A stretch of DNA of 64,000 nt from Gleimia europaea ACS-120-V-Col10b (GCF_000411155.1 NZ_KE150266.1:124001-188000); one strand, 5' to 3'; numbered from the stretch's first letter, positions 17,512-27,829 are shown. The notes: generated from the sequence alone by a model not told the origin. A program made the numbers and translations.

Positions 17512-17661
17512 TCAGCAGCGAACCGTCGTTGCCGCGCTATTTAACGAAACCTCTCGTAGCGAAAAGTATGCGACCAAGGACGGTTCTTTTTGCGTGAAAA
17601 TCGCATAATCTCGGGCCTGTTATCTGAAACACAGCGAAAAGCGCGCCAACCAACGAAAATA

Positions 17662-17703
17662 TTGAGTGAAAGTGTTAGCATTAAGTATCTTGACATCGAG
17701 ATA
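17662..17703 (+). promoter_or_regulatory. Promoter and palindromic operator candidate upstream of aconitase
   Basis: The palindrome TATCTTGACATCGAGATA occupies 17686-17703, with 8-bp arms, a CA centre and one mismatch. A plausible promoter overlaps it: TTGAGT at 17662-17667 and TATCTT at 17686-17691 with an 18-bp spacer. A bound regulator would cover the -10 and start site. The site is unlike the known AcnR consensus, so the regulator is unidentified. Confidence 0.5.
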
Positions 17704-17745
17704 TTGATGTTGGAGAGCAAGTCTCATATTTCACGAGGAGATGAC

Positions 17746-20547
17746 GTGACCAGCCTAGACAGTTTCAAGTCCCGCGCGGATCTTGATGTAGATGGTAAGT
17801 CTTACGAAATTTACCGGCTCGACGCTGTGCCGGGAGCATCGAAGCTACCGTATGCTCTGAAGGTTTTGGTAGAAAACCTTCTTCGTACCGAAGACGGTGC
17901 GAACACCACTAAAGAACACATTGAGGCCCTGGTTAACTGGGATCCTTCGGCCGATCCGGACACGGAAATCCAGTTCACCCCAGCACGCGTAGTACTTCAA
18001 GACTTCACGGGTGTGCCCTGCGTGGTGGACCTTGCAACCATGCGTGAGGCCGTAGCTGACCTGGGCGGTGACCCGAACAAGATCAACCCGTTGAACCCGG
18101 CTGAACTCGTGATAGACCACTCGGTACAGATCGACTCGTTCGGCACGCAAAGTGCATTTGCTCGTAACGTCGAGCTGGAATATCAGCGTAACGGCGAACG
18201 CTACCAGTTCTTGCGTTGGGGCCAGGACGCGTTTGAAAACTTCCGTGTGGTTCCACCGGGTACGGGCATTGTCCACCAGGTGAATATCGAATACCTCGCT
18301 CGTACCGTGTTCACCAAGGAAGAAGACGGCAAGACCATTGCCTACCCGGACACTTGCGTGGGTACCGACTCGCACACCACGATGGTGAACGGCTTGGGAG
18401 TGCTCGGCTGGGGTGTTGGCGGTATTGAGGCTGAGGCCGCGATGCTCGGCCAGCCTGTTTCGATGCTGATCCCAAAGGTTGTGGGCTTCAAGCTGTCGGG
18501 CGAGATTCCCTCGGGTGCAACCGCCACCGACGTCGTCCTCACCATCACGCAGATGCTGCGTGAACACGGTGTGGTAGGCAAGTTCGTTGAGTTTTACGGC
18601 GAAGGCGTTGCCGCAGTGCCGCTGGCCAACCGAGCAACGATTGGTAACATGTCGCCAGAGTTTGGCTCTACCGCCGCGATCTTCCCAATTGACGATGTCA
18701 CCCTCGACTACCTGCGCCTCACCGGCCGCGACGAGTCCCTCATCCGCCTTGTCGAGGTGTACGCCAAAGAACAGGGCCTGTGGCACGATCCGTCGCGCGA
18801 AGCGAGGTACTCCGAATACCTTGAGCTCGATCTTTCCACGGTTGTCCCATCCATTGCCGGCCCGAAACGCCCGCAGGACCGCATCGAACTATCTGAAGCC
18901 AAGGAATCCTTCGCCGGCACGCTCCCGGACTACATTTCGGGTAAGGGCCTGGAGCCCACCAGTCTCGACAAGGCTCTTGCAGATTCCATGGGAACTTCTG
19001 ACCCGGTTAAATTTGGTAGCCAAGAAGATGCCGTTCCGCCGAGCGAGCCAAAGCTTGCTGATGAGCGTCCTCACCACAGGGCGGGCATCACGCTTACGGA
19101 TGGCACCGAGACTGTGCTCGACCACGGTGATGTTGTAATCGCCTCAATCACCTCGTGCACCAACACGTCCAACCCCTCCGTCATGATGGCCGCCGCTTTG
19201 CTTGCGAAGAACGCGGTAGAGAAGGGCTTGAAGAGCAAGCCTTGGGTCAAGACTTCGATGGCGCCCGGTTCACAGGTTGTCACCAACTACTACGAGAAGA
19301 CCGGAATGTGGCCGTACTTGAACGAGCTGGGATTCAACCTGGTTGGTTACGGCTGTACCACGTGTATCGGTAACTCCGGACCGCTACCCGACGAAGTATC
19401 GGCAGTAGTGAATGAGGAGGACCTGACGGTTGTGTCGGTACTCTCGGGTAACCGCAACTTCGAAGGCCGTATTAACCCCGACGTCAAGATGAACTACCTG
19501 GCCTCGCCGCCGCTCGTAATCGCCTACGCGCTGGCCGGAACCATGGATTTCGACTTTGAAACAGAGCCGCTTGGCCAAGATCAGGCCGGCAATGACGTGT
19601 TCCTGCGCGACATCTGGCCCGATCCGAAGCTGGTACAGGAAACGATCGACGCGACGATTGACCGCGAAATGTTCCTACACGACTATGCTGACGTGTTCAA
19701 GGGTGACGAGAAGTGGCGCGCCCTTGAAACGCCGGACGGCGCAACGTTCGACTGGGCGGAAGACTCCACTTACATTCGCAAAGCCCCGTTCTTCGAGGGC
19801 ATGACGATGGAACCGGATCCGGTCAAGGACGTGAAGGGCGCGCGCGTACTGCTGAAGCTCGGTGACTCGGTAACTACCGACCACATTTCGCCAGCAGGCT
19901 CGTTCCGTGCTGACACGCCGGCCGGTAAGTACCTGGTTGACAACGGTGTGGAGCGCCGCGACTTCAACTCCTACGGTTCTCGGCGCGGCAACCACGAAGT
20001 AATGATTCGTGGCACGTTTGCCAACATCCGCATTAAGAATCAGTTGCTTGACGATGTTGAAGGTGGCTACACCCGCGACTTCACGGCTCCCGGCGGGCCG
20101 CAGTCCACCGTGTACGAGGCTGCACAGAACTACCGCGAAGCCGGCGTTCCACTCGTGGTACTCGGCGGCAAGGAATACGGCTCCGGATCGTCTCGTGACT
20201 GGGCTGCTAAGGGCACCAGCCTGCTGGGCGTAAAGGCAGTTATTACCGAATCCTTCGAGCGCATTCACCGCTCTAACCTGATCGGTATGGGCGTGATGCC
20301 GCTACAGTTCCCGGCTGGGGAAACTGCTGATTCGCTTGGCCTTGATGGCACCGAAGTCTTTGACATTGAAGGTATTGAGGCGCTGAACGAGGGCGTAACA
20401 CCGAAGACCGTTAAGGTACGCGCTACCAAGGAAAACGGTGACACGATTGAGTTCGACGCGGTTGTCCGCATCGACACACCGGGTGAAGCGGACTACTACC
20501 GCAATGGTGGCATCTTGCAGTACGTGCTTCGTGAACTCGTAAAGTAA
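17746..20547 (+). CDS. acnA: Aconitate hydratase A
   Basis: 933 residues, a [4Fe-4S] TCA-cycle enzyme interconverting citrate and isocitrate; apo-forms of the family bind iron-responsive mRNAs. Cluster ligands are visible in [11 protein letters not shown] and [11 protein letters not shown]. The C-terminal swivel domain contains [12 protein letters not shown] and [17 protein letters not shown]. The reading frame stays open 52 codons upstream, but I place the start at the GTG at 17746: GAGGAG lies 5 nt before it and the protein then begins TSLDSFKSR, as in actinobacterial AcnA. It stands alone as a transcription unit with a palindromic promoter element and a 3' hairpin. Confidence 0.94.
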   Translation: MTSLDSFKSRADLDVDGKSYEIYRLDAVPGASKLPYALKVLVENLLRTEDGANTTKEHIEALVNWDPSADPDTEIQFTPARVVLQDFTGVPCVVDLATMREAVADLGGDPNKINPLNPAELVIDHSVQIDSFGTQSAFARNVELEYQRNGERYQFLRWGQDAFENFRVVPPGTGIVHQVNIEYLARTVFTKEEDGKTIAYPDTCVGTDSHTTMVNGLGVLGWGVGGIEAEAAMLGQPVSMLIPKVVGFKLSGEIPSGATATDVVLTITQMLREHGVVGKFVEFYGEGVAAVPLANRATIGNMSPEFGSTAAIFPIDDVTLDYLRLTGRDESLIRLVEVYAKEQGLWHDPSREARYSEYLELDLSTVVPSIAGPKRPQDRIELSEAKESFAGTLPDYISGKGLEPTSLDKALADSMGTSDPVKFGSQEDAVPPSEPKLADERPHHRAGITLTDGTETVLDHGDVVIASITSCTNTSNPSVMMAAALLAKNAVEKGLKSKPWVKTSMAPGSQVVTNYYEKTGMWPYLNELGFNLVGYGCTTCIGNSGPLPDEVSAVVNEEDLTVVSVLSGNRNFEGRINPDVKMNYLASPPLVIAYALAGTMDFDFETEPLGQDQAGNDVFLRDIWPDPKLVQETIDATIDREMFLHDYADVFKGDEKWRALETPDGATFDWAEDSTYIRKAPFFEGMTMEPDPVKDVKGARVLLKLGDSVTTDHISPAGSFRADTPAGKYLVDNGVERRDFNSYGSRRGNHEVMIRGTFANIRIKNQLLDDVEGGYTRDFTAPGGPQSTVYEAAQNYREAGVPLVVLGGKEYGSGSSRDWAAKGTSLLGVKAVITESFERIHRSNLIGMGVMPLQFPAGETADSLGLDGTEVFDIEGIEALNEGVTPKTVKVRATKENGDTIEFDAVVRIDTPGEADYYRNGGILQYVLRELVK

Positions 20548-20555
20548 ACACGCAC

Positions 20556-20593
20556 TAAGCGGGCGGGGTCTAGCAACTGGCCTCGCTCGCTTA
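20556..20593 (+). terminator. Hairpin after acnA
   Basis: Fifteen base pairs (20556-20570 with 20579-20593), including several G-U pairs in RNA, and an 8-nt loop. The 3' side has no T-run. It sits just after the acnA stop and before the converging ClC gene. Confidence 0.5.
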
Positions 20594-20695
20594 TGTATGC
20601 GCGGGTCGAAACCACGCAGACTCCGTATTACTCACGCACGTTAAACCCGTTGAAGACAAGGGCATTGAAGTGATGTGAAGACGGCTCCCGGAGAC

Positions 20696-22534
20696 TTAAG
20701 AAGTAGCCTCGTCGATGTCACGATTAGCGTGGCGTTTCTGCCAGCGCGAACCCCAAGAAGACTCAGCTTCGCGTCGATCCAAGGCGCGGCGCTGCTCGCG
20801 ATACATGCGGCGAACCAACTCCTCGGACGAAATCCAGCCAACCACCTCGCCGCCTTCAACCACCGGCATTCCGGCCACGTGCGAGGCAAGCATACGTTGC
20901 ATGAACACTGAAGGCATTGCGCTAGCCGGCACGGAAGCCGTGCTCAGATGCAGGTCAGCCACAGTTGGGGGAGTATCGTCAGACAGGCGGGCGCTAGCCA
21001 ACTCCATTGAAGATACCGTGCCAACGAACTTACCTTCCTCGTCCACGACGGGTAGAAGTGAGGACTCAGCCGAGCGCATGATTTGTGAGGCCTCCGGGAT
21101 CGTATTAGTGGTAACGATCAGGCCTGGAACGGGGCCCATCAGGGTTTTCGCAGCATTATTGCCCATCAGAGTGGCGTCAACGGGATCGTCGAGGATGTCG
21201 CCGCGGCGAATGAGTTTTTCGGTGTAAATCGTTTTGCGGCTAAGGAAACGCGAAGTACCAGTTGCGATGACGATGGCAAGCATTAGTGGCAGAACAAGAC
21301 CGTATTGACCGGTCATTTCAATGATCAGGAGGACGGCTGCCATGGGGGCGCGGATGGCACCGGAAAAGCATGCGCCCATACCGATAACGCCGAAAACGGC
21401 AGGGCTGGTGGAAGTCAGTGGCTCTAGGTACATGCCGATCGCGGTGCCAACGATCGCGCCAATATACATGGAGGGGGCAAACAGTCCGCCCGCTCCGCCG
21501 ATTGCAACGGTGTAGGTAGAAAACAGTATTTTCAAGCCCGCGTGTAGCAGCAGAGCAGAAGCGGTATAGGCACCCAGGAGTGCCTCGGTTTGGATGGTGG
21601 TAGAAGTGCCGAACAGTTCGGGGAACATCCACAGGCCAAAACCAAGGAAAATGCTACCGATGACGGGCCGGCGCCATTCGGGGCCCTGGTCGATTCGATC
21701 GAGGAAATCTACAAGTGCATACAGTGTTTTTGACAGTAGCAGGCCGGTTAGTCCGCACAGGAGGCCCACCAAGGGAACGGCCCACAGATCTAGTTGGGAT
21801 TCCAAGCTATAGGTGCCCGGAAGGCTAATGATGAACTTATCACCGAGGACTGCGCGCGAAACAATCGCGGAGGAGACAGACGATAGTACGGCCAGGCCGA
21901 AAATCTCTGCAGAAAACTGCACGAGGATTACTTCCATCGCGAACACGGCGGCTGCCAGGGGTGCGTTGAACGTGGCGGAGACACCCGCCGCAGCGCCGCA
22001 CGCGACGAGCACCACCACGCGTTTTACAGGCATGCGCAGGCGGCGCGCGATCATTGATGAGATCGCTGCCCCCGTTTGCACAACCGGACCCACCTTGCCA
22101 ACGGATCCGCCGCCCCCAATGGTGAGCGCCGCAGCGATTACTTTGATAAACCACACGTTTCGAGGCATGTCGCCACCATTACGGCGAACTGCCAGCATAA
22201 CTTCGGGAATGCCCAGCCCGCGCGTGGTGGGCGCCCATTTTTGCATTAGAGGGCCATAAATGAGGGCGGAGATAACGGGTGTGAAGATCACAAACCACGA
22301 GCCAATCCCAAGCCAACCGTGCGCCGCGCCGCCGGTGGGAGCGTAGTCCGTGTAGCCGGTCATCAGATACTCCCACCCGATGATCAGGTAGTGCATGAAC
22401 ACAACCATCAGTCCGGTGAGGGCACCGGCGGTTACCGCAACGGCCGCCTGGCCGGTGCGCCGATAGACGAGGGCGTGCCGGATCCTTCCCGCAAGTTCAC
22501 GCGGGTGGGGTGGGGCGCCGCCCTCACTTGGCAC
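20696..22534 (-). CDS. ClC-family chloride channel protein with two CBS domains
   Basis: 612 residues: the ClC membrane domain (about 30-430) plus tandem CBS domains (about 465-585). The fold motifs are RGLGIPEV, GSVGKVGPVVQ and TFNAPLAAAVFAMEV. Compared with E. coli ClC-ec1, the gating glutamate of GREGP (Glu148) is Val148, the inner proton glutamate (Glu203) is Val202, and Ser107 of GSGIP is Leu107; the central tyrosine is kept (Tyr437 in KTIYTEKL). This predicts an uncoupled anion channel rather than a Cl-/H+ exchanger. The GTG start overlaps the upstream peptidase gene by 11 nt, so both are one operon. CBS domains suggest control by adenine nucleotides. Confidence 0.9.
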   Translation of the reverse strand: MPSEGGAPPHPRELAGRIRHALVYRRTGQAAVAVTAGALTGLMVVFMHYLIIGWEYLMTGYTDYAPTGGAAHGWLGIGSWFVIFTPVISALIYGPLMQKWAPTTRGLGIPEVMLAVRRNGGDMPRNVWFIKVIAAALTIGGGGSVGKVGPVVQTGAAISSMIARRLRMPVKRVVVLVACGAAAGVSATFNAPLAAAVFAMEVILVQFSAEIFGLAVLSSVSSAIVSRAVLGDKFIISLPGTYSLESQLDLWAVPLVGLLCGLTGLLLSKTLYALVDFLDRIDQGPEWRRPVIGSIFLGFGLWMFPELFGTSTTIQTEALLGAYTASALLLHAGLKILFSTYTVAIGGAGGLFAPSMYIGAIVGTAIGMYLEPLTSTSPAVFGVIGMGACFSGAIRAPMAAVLLIIEMTGQYGLVLPLMLAIVIATGTSRFLSRKTIYTEKLIRRGDILDDPVDATLMGNNAAKTLMGPVPGLIVTTNTIPEASQIMRSAESSLLPVVDEEGKFVGTVSSMELASARLSDDTPPTVADLHLSTASVPASAMPSVFMQRMLASHVAGMPVVEGGEVVGWISSEELVRRMYREQRRALDRREAESSWGSRWQKRHANRDIDEATS

Positions 22535-24494
22535 TGGCGATTCCCCAAGCGTGCTTGTAGAAATCCAGTTCCGTCAAAAGAGCGTCTTGGATCGTGTCGG
22601 AGCGGACAAACCCGTGGCCCTCACCCTCGTATATTTTTAGTTCCACCGTGCGGCCCAGCTTTTCTAGGGCATCTTTCATCATGAGCGCCTGCGAGGGCGG
22701 AACCACGCGGTCTTCGCTGCCTTGTAACAGAAGGAGGGGCGCCGCAATGTTTTCAATGTGGTTGATCGGAGACTTTTCGGCCCAAATCGGGTCAGAAAGA
22801 TCGCTCGATCCCACCAGGCGGCCAATGTAGTGTGACTCAAACTTGTGCGTCTCTTTGACCATTGCCGCGAGGTCCGCAATGCCGTATAGGGAGGTGCCGG
22901 CAGTGAAGGTTTTGGACGTGGCCAGAGCCAGTAGGGTGGCAAAGCCACCTGCGGAGCCGCCGCGAATCGCAATGCGCTTCGGGTCAGCCAGGCCCTTCTC
23001 TACCAAGTACTGCACGCCGGTTTCAGCGTCACTCACAACCATTTCACCCCAGTGGCCGTTCAGGCGCTCACGATACGGTCTGCCCCAACCCGTTGAACCT
23101 CGGTGATTAACGTCAAGAATCGCAAATCCACGCGAGGTCCAGAACTGCTGTGACAGGGTAAGACCCGGCCGCGCGGCAGACGTGGGGCCGCCATGAATCA
23201 TGACGATCAGAGGGGGAAGTTCGCCCTCGGGTGCGGTGAATGTGGGCGAGGCCGGTGGGTAGTAGTATCCATGGGAGATTTCCCCATCCCCGGTAGGCCA
23301 CTCGATGGGCTCGGGTTTAGAGATCACGCGTTCAGGTAGATCCGTCCAGGTGGAGGAGCGCAACTCGCTGACCTCACCGTTCTTGATCTGCACGATCGCG
23401 GGGGTGCGCGTATCGGAATCCGCCAGCATAACCACCCGGCCGTTGTAGGATGCGACGTTGCCAACGGGATGCCAATCGGTGTGCCAGGTTTCCAGCTGGC
23501 CGTTGTCTAGACGTACCGTGCCCAGGTGCCAATACGGGCCTTCCGCCCAAGAGCAGATCAGGTGCTCATCATCTAGATTGTCAAATGAGTGCAAGCCCAA
23601 CTGCCAGTGCGGGTGAGAAAAAGCCTTCTGGGAGGGATGCAGGCGGCGGGTGCGTAAACGTGTTGTCCACGCATTCAAATCTTCGCCTTCATGCCACTCA
23701 AACCCCTCGGTCCGGTACAGGTTTGCCCAGCCGCTCGAATCGTCAACGTGGATCAGGTCTCCTGCATCCGTCCACCGCGGCTCGTAAACGGCCACATCCT
23801 TCTGCCCAACAACCGTAACCATTTGGTCAATATCGCCCTCGAAAGTGATCGAGGCGACGTGGAGCTTAGCGCAGGTCCACGGCATGTGCGGGTGATTCCA
23901 AGTTAGCCACGCCAGTTTCGTGCCATCGGGTGAAAGCGTGGGAGCGGCCACGAAATCGGTCTTGTCGTACAGCGTCTTAACGCGCTCGGGTTCGCGCGCC
24001 CCCGAACCGTCCAGCGGGATCGAAACCAGGTAGTTCTTTGGCTCGCCCTCAGCTGTGTGGTCTTCACAAACCGCGTAAACCACGTCGCGCACATCAGCAA
24101 TGTGGAAGTCGCCGTAGCGGCGGTTAGACAGCTCCGTCAGTGGAATGATTCCCGGCGTTTGATCGTTCAAGTCAAACTTGTACACGCGGTCATCCCCGGC
24201 GTGCGAGAACACAATCACGCCCTCGTGAACCGCGTAGGCGCGGCCGCCATATTCGTGTACGCGAGTGCGAACATCGGGTAGGATAGTGCCTTCGATCATG
24301 GGTAAAACCTCTTCGGTAATACCCACGCGCCCCCGGCGAAGCAGAACGTTGCGGCCACCCTGGCTGGCTCGGCCCTCAACCCACATAGTCGCGTCACGAT
24401 CTACGCGAAGTTGGGACAGCGTCACCGTCCGCGCCGTTAAATCATCAACACTGATGGGAGAATCCCAAGTACCATAAGGGCGTTTTTGCGTCAT
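22524..24494 (-). CDS. S9 family prolyl oligopeptidase-type peptidase
   Basis: 656 residues: an N-terminal seven-bladed beta-propeller and a C-terminal alpha/beta-hydrolase domain. The catalytic serine is in RGGSAGGFA, the aspartate in LLQGSEDRVVPP and the histidine in YEGEGHGFV. The oxyanion region is VMIHGGPTSA, and VNHRGSTGWG follows, typical of dipeptidyl/acylaminoacyl peptidases. There is no signal peptide, so it is probably cytoplasmic and degrades short peptides. I chose the ATG at 24494, preceded by GGAA with 5 nt spacing; a GTG six codons earlier is weaker. First gene of a two-gene operon with the ClC protein, divergent from dxs. Confidence 0.88.
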   Translation of the reverse strand: MTQKRPYGTWDSPISVDDLTARTVTLSQLRVDRDATMWVEGRASQGGRNVLLRRGRVGITEEVLPMIEGTILPDVRTRVHEYGGRAYAVHEGVIVFSHAGDDRVYKFDLNDQTPGIIPLTELSNRRYGDFHIADVRDVVYAVCEDHTAEGEPKNYLVSIPLDGSGAREPERVKTLYDKTDFVAAPTLSPDGTKLAWLTWNHPHMPWTCAKLHVASITFEGDIDQMVTVVGQKDVAVYEPRWTDAGDLIHVDDSSGWANLYRTEGFEWHEGEDLNAWTTRLRTRRLHPSQKAFSHPHWQLGLHSFDNLDDEHLICSWAEGPYWHLGTVRLDNGQLETWHTDWHPVGNVASYNGRVVMLADSDTRTPAIVQIKNGEVSELRSSTWTDLPERVISKPEPIEWPTGDGEISHGYYYPPASPTFTAPEGELPPLIVMIHGGPTSAARPGLTLSQQFWTSRGFAILDVNHRGSTGWGRPYRERLNGHWGEMVVSDAETGVQYLVEKGLADPKRIAIRGGSAGGFATLLALATSKTFTAGTSLYGIADLAAMVKETHKFESHYIGRLVGSSDLSDPIWAEKSPINHIENIAAPLLLLQGSEDRVVPPSQALMMKDALEKLGRTVELKIYEGEGHGFVRSDTIQDALLTELDFYKHAWGIASAK

Positions 24495-24603
24495 TTTAGT
24501 TCCAATCTTCACGGTGGCCTAACCCCTAATTTAGCGCGTTTGATTTGCGTGTGGGCAGACGGACGGATTTCGCCTTTAGTTCTCGTGAATGAACTTTGCC
24601 CAT

Positions 24604-24616
24604 TAAGATGGTGCCC
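24604..24616 (+). promoter_or_regulatory. Leaderless promoter of dxs (-10 TAAGAT)
   Basis: TAAGAT at 24604-24609 ends 7 nt before the ATG at 24617, which lacks a ribosome binding site. Confidence 0.6.
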
Positions 24617-26512
24617 ATGAGTGAAAAGCCAGCCCCTAAGCCCGGAAGACTCTTAGCTTCCATTAAGCAGCCTTCGGACTTGAAAGACCTCACTTCTGCC
24701 GACTTAGAAGTGTTGGCTGGCGAAATCCGCGAATACTTGGTGCAGTCCGTTTCCCGCACGGGTGGACACCTGGGCCCGAACCTGGGGGTAGTGGAGCTGA
24801 CTTTGGCGATCCACCGTGTGTTTGATTCGCCGCGCGACACGATCATTTTTGACACGGGCCACCAAGCGTACGTTCACAAGTTGTTGACGGGACGCACCGA
24901 CTTTTCAAAGCTACGTCAAGAGGGAGGTTTGTCCGGATATCCGTCGCGGACGGAGTCTCCTCATGACGTGGTGGAAAATTCGCATGCTTCAACAGCGCTG
25001 TCGTGGGCCGAAGGCGTCTTGCGTGAATACCAGCGCACGGGGCGAGAAGATCACGTGGTTGCAGTCATTGGTGACGGTGCTTTGACGGGCGGCCTGGCAT
25101 GGGAGGCGATTAACAACATCGGTGACCATGCGGATGGCAACCTCGTGATCATCGTGAACGACAATGGGCGTTCGTATGCGCCCACTATCGGGGGGCTCGC
25201 GCACCACCTGGATGCGTTGCGCGTGTCCGAAGGGTATGAAAAGGCGCTGGCGTGGGGGAAGAAGAAGCTCCTGTCGCACGGTCGCCCCGGAGAGGTAGCG
25301 TTCGACGCCCTCCACGGGGTAAAAGAGGGCATGCGTGACGCGATTAGTGCGGGCGTGATGTTCGCCGACCTCGGTATTAAGTACATCGGCCCGTTCGACG
25401 GGCATGACGAAGTAGCGGTCGAGTTTGCCCTTACGCGCGCAAAAGCGGCGAAACAACCCATTTTGGTGCACGTAATCACCAATAAGGGCCGCGGCTATGT
25501 TCCTGCGGAGGAGGACGTTGCTGACCGTTTCCACGCGGTGGGGAAGATTCACCCGGAAACAGGGTTGCCGATAGCTCCCTCCCGGTTTGGATGGACCGCA
25601 GTTTTTGCAGACGAGATCGTAAAGATTGCAAGGCAAAACCCGAAAATAGTGGCAATCACCGCGGCGATGATGGCCCCGGTGGGCCTGCTCCCAATGCAAG
25701 AAGAGTTTCCCGACCGCGTGATTGACGTGGGCATAGCGGAACAGCACGCGGTTACCTCCGCAGCCGGGATGGCTTTCGCTGGCGCGCACCCGGTATTCGC
25801 GGTTTACTCCACGTTCTTGAACCGCGCGTTTGACCAGGTACTCATGGACGTTGCCCTCCATAAGGCGGGCGTCACGTTTGTACTGGATCGGGCGGGAATC
25901 ACGGGAGATGACGGTGCTTCTCACAACGGCATGTGGGATATTGCCATGCTGTCCATTGTTCCTGGCCTGCACCTAAATGCCCCGCGCGATGAAGAAACTT
26001 TGCGTCTTGCCCTGCGTGAAGCCGTTGCAATAGAGGACGCGCCCACCGTGATTCGCTACCCCAAGGGCGCTCTTCCCCAGCCGATTCCCGCCACCTCGCG
26101 CCATCCCTGGGCAGACGTGCTACGCGAAGCAGACCAGCCGGACGTGGCCATCCTCGCTACGGGTGCCTTTGTGAAGAACGGTTTAGAAGTCGCGCAAATG
26201 CTTGCAGACGAGGGCGTGTCAGTATCCGTTCTCGACCCGCGTTGGCTACTACCAGTTAATCCTGACCTCGTGGAGAATATTGCGGAAGCGAAACTAGTTG
26301 TCACCCTAGAGGACGGCCTGCAAGAGGGCGGATTTGGATCCGCAGTGCGAGAAGCGCTTGCCCAGGCGGGCAGGTACACGCCAGTCATGGCTCGCGGCGT
26401 GCCAAAACAGTTCCTTAGCCACGCGAAGCGAAACCAGATAATCGAAGACGTTCACCTGGATGCGAAGCATTCGGCCAGCGAGATCCTGCAGGAGCTGAAC
26501 AAGCTGTCATAA
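24617..26512 (+). CDS. dxs: 1-deoxy-D-xylulose-5-phosphate synthase
   Basis: 631 residues, a thiamine-diphosphate enzyme that condenses pyruvate and glyceraldehyde 3-phosphate in the first step of the MEP isoprenoid pathway. The N-terminal domain has TGHQAYVHKLLTGR and the ThDP motif GDGALTGGLAWEA plus NDNGRSYAPT. The central domain has DVGIAEQHAV with the catalytic Glu, and DRAGITGDDGASHNG. The C-terminal transketolase domain is complete. Frames upstream contain other possible starts (24596 TTG, 24608 ATG); I prefer 24617 because a -10 box sits at the leaderless distance and the protein then starts MSEKPAPK. The dxs-rnd-DUF3000 order is conserved in Actinobacteria. Confidence 0.94.
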   Translation: MSEKPAPKPGRLLASIKQPSDLKDLTSADLEVLAGEIREYLVQSVSRTGGHLGPNLGVVELTLAIHRVFDSPRDTIIFDTGHQAYVHKLLTGRTDFSKLRQEGGLSGYPSRTESPHDVVENSHASTALSWAEGVLREYQRTGREDHVVAVIGDGALTGGLAWEAINNIGDHADGNLVIIVNDNGRSYAPTIGGLAHHLDALRVSEGYEKALAWGKKKLLSHGRPGEVAFDALHGVKEGMRDAISAGVMFADLGIKYIGPFDGHDEVAVEFALTRAKAAKQPILVHVITNKGRGYVPAEEDVADRFHAVGKIHPETGLPIAPSRFGWTAVFADEIVKIARQNPKIVAITAAMMAPVGLLPMQEEFPDRVIDVGIAEQHAVTSAAGMAFAGAHPVFAVYSTFLNRAFDQVLMDVALHKAGVTFVLDRAGITGDDGASHNGMWDIAMLSIVPGLHLNAPRDEETLRLALREAVAIEDAPTVIRYPKGALPQPIPATSRHPWADVLREADQPDVAILATGAFVKNGLEVAQMLADEGVSVSVLDPRWLLPVNPDLVENIAEAKLVVTLEDGLQEGGFGSAVREALAQAGRYTPVMARGVPKQFLSHAKRNQIIEDVHLDAKHSASEILQELNKLS

Positions 26513-26524
26513 GTCAAGTGTTGA

Positions 26525-26543
26525 CCAGCCGGTTGCCGGCTGG
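26525..26543. terminator. Hairpin between converging dxs and rnd
   Basis: CCAGCCGG TTG CCGGCTGG: a perfect 8-bp GC-rich stem with a 3-nt loop, 12 nt after the dxs stop. No T-run on either side. Probably a shared terminator. Confidence 0.6.
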
Positions 26544-26604
26544 CTTAACTAATGGTTTCGAAATGTCACTTCGCGCGACCTCGCCTAACCCGCTTCTGCG
26601 AGCC

Positions 26605-27807
26605 TCAATTTATCGCTTCGACCAGCGCATCAGCGACGCGCTCGATCTGCCATTCGCGCGCGCCGCGACGGCGCAGGTAATCGCGCATTTCGTCCGCGCG
26701 AAGTACCGGCCCATCCCAGGCCAAACGCTTTTGGATGCGAGGCTCCAACAAAACAGCAGGGTCAATACCGATCTGTTGAGCCAGTGGCTCAATCGCCCTC
26801 CGAACCACCTTCAGTCTTGCGAATTCATCCGGGTGGGCAGACCGCCACCCAGAAACCTTAGGTAAAGAACCGGGCGGCGTGTGCTTGCGTAACGGTGGCA
26901 GATCAGCCTCGGACATACATTTGGCGTGTTTGATCGCGCTCATCCACTCATCGGTGTGGCTACGCGCACGAGGGCGGCGCATCTGTTGAATATTTAGGAG
27001 CGCACGCTTGTTGCGTGGTGGTTTGAACGCTAAAGACACAAGTGTGCGGTTGCTAATAAGGCGGGTTGGAGCAATATCCTGCTCCTTCGCGATCTCTTCA
27101 CGCGCTCGCCAAAGCTGCTCTAAAATCGCCAACTGGCGGCGCGTACGGATCTTACCCGCACCTGGAATTGAACGCCACTTGTTCGGATCAGCTGGCTTTG
27201 GCGGCAGATTCAAAATGTGTTCGAACTCTTGCTGCGCCCAATCCCAGCGGCCTGCCTCGTACAGTTCGTGGCTGAGCGCGCGATACAGCTGCGTTAAAAA
27301 CTCCACATCCAACGCGGCGTAACGCAACCATGCTCGCGGTAGTGGGCGGTTAGACCAGTCGGACGCTTGATGCTCTTTATCCAGCGTCACGCCCAGGGTT
27401 CGCTCCAAAACAGCGGTGAGGCCAATGCGTTCAAACCCCAACAGTTGCGCCGCAACCTCGGTATCAAAAAGTTCTGGGGCATGCAGGTTTGCCTCGCGCA
27501 GGCTCGGTAAATCCTGGTCTGCGGCATGGAGGATCCACACCGCGTTTTGTAGCGCCGCCCCCAGGGACTGCAGGTGGGGCAGAGTAGCGGCATCAATGAG
27601 GAAGGTGCCGACGTCTTCGCGTCGAATCTGAATCAAGTACGCACGGTCGGAGTAGCGGAAGCCAGATGCGCGTTCCACATCAATTGCCACGGGCATAGGG
27701 GAGGCAGCCAGTTTCTTGATCGCACGTTCGAGGTCTGCGGGCGTATCGGTTGGGTCAGGTGTGCCTTCGCGCGGGTGCACTATGAGGGTGGGTTCGGTTT
27801 CGCTCAT
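26605..27807 (-). CDS. rnd: Ribonuclease D-type 3'-5' exonuclease with HRDC domain
   Basis: About 400 residues. DEDDy exonuclease motifs are visible: PVAIDVERASG (Exo I), ILHAADQDLPSL (Exo II) and RYAALDVEFLTQLY (Exo III, with the Tyr). HRDC-type helical domains follow from about residue 205 (RRQLAILEQLWRAREEIA). It trims 3' ends of stable RNAs, likely tRNA precursors. I chose the ATG at 27807 because the protein then begins MSETEPTL before the conserved PREGTPD, as in homologues. An in-frame ATG at 27837 overlaps the DUF3000 stop and is the alternative. Convergent with dxs and following DUF3000. Confidence 0.88.
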   Translation of the reverse strand: MSETEPTLIVHPREGTPDPTDTPADLERAIKKLAASPMPVAIDVERASGFRYSDRAYLIQIRREDVGTFLIDAATLPHLQSLGAALQNAVWILHAADQDLPSLREANLHAPELFDTEVAAQLLGFERIGLTAVLERTLGVTLDKEHQASDWSNRPLPRAWLRYAALDVEFLTQLYRALSHELYEAGRWDWAQQEFEHILNLPPKPADPNKWRSIPGAGKIRTRRQLAILEQLWRAREEIAKEQDIAPTRLISNRTLVSLAFKPPRNKRALLNIQQMRRPRARSHTDEWMSAIKHAKCMSEADLPPLRKHTPPGSLPKVSGWRSAHPDEFARLKVVRRAIEPLAQQIGIDPAVLLEPRIQKRLAWDGPVLRADEMRDYLRRRGAREWQIERVADALVEAIN

Positions 27808-27829
27808 GTTCTCGATAGGTTTCGGGTGG

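Noticed and set aside
17590..17745. 52-codon extension of aconitase
   Set aside because: No homology and no ribosome site; GAGGAG before the GTG at 17746 marks the start, and a promoter palindrome lies inside the extension.
17845..18786. 313-codon minus-strand frame inside aconitase
   Set aside because: Antisense to conserved aconitase sequence; rich in His/Arg without domain features.
24989..25972. 327-codon minus-strand frame inside dxs
   Set aside because: Antisense to the thiamine-diphosphate domain; composition typical of an antisense shadow.
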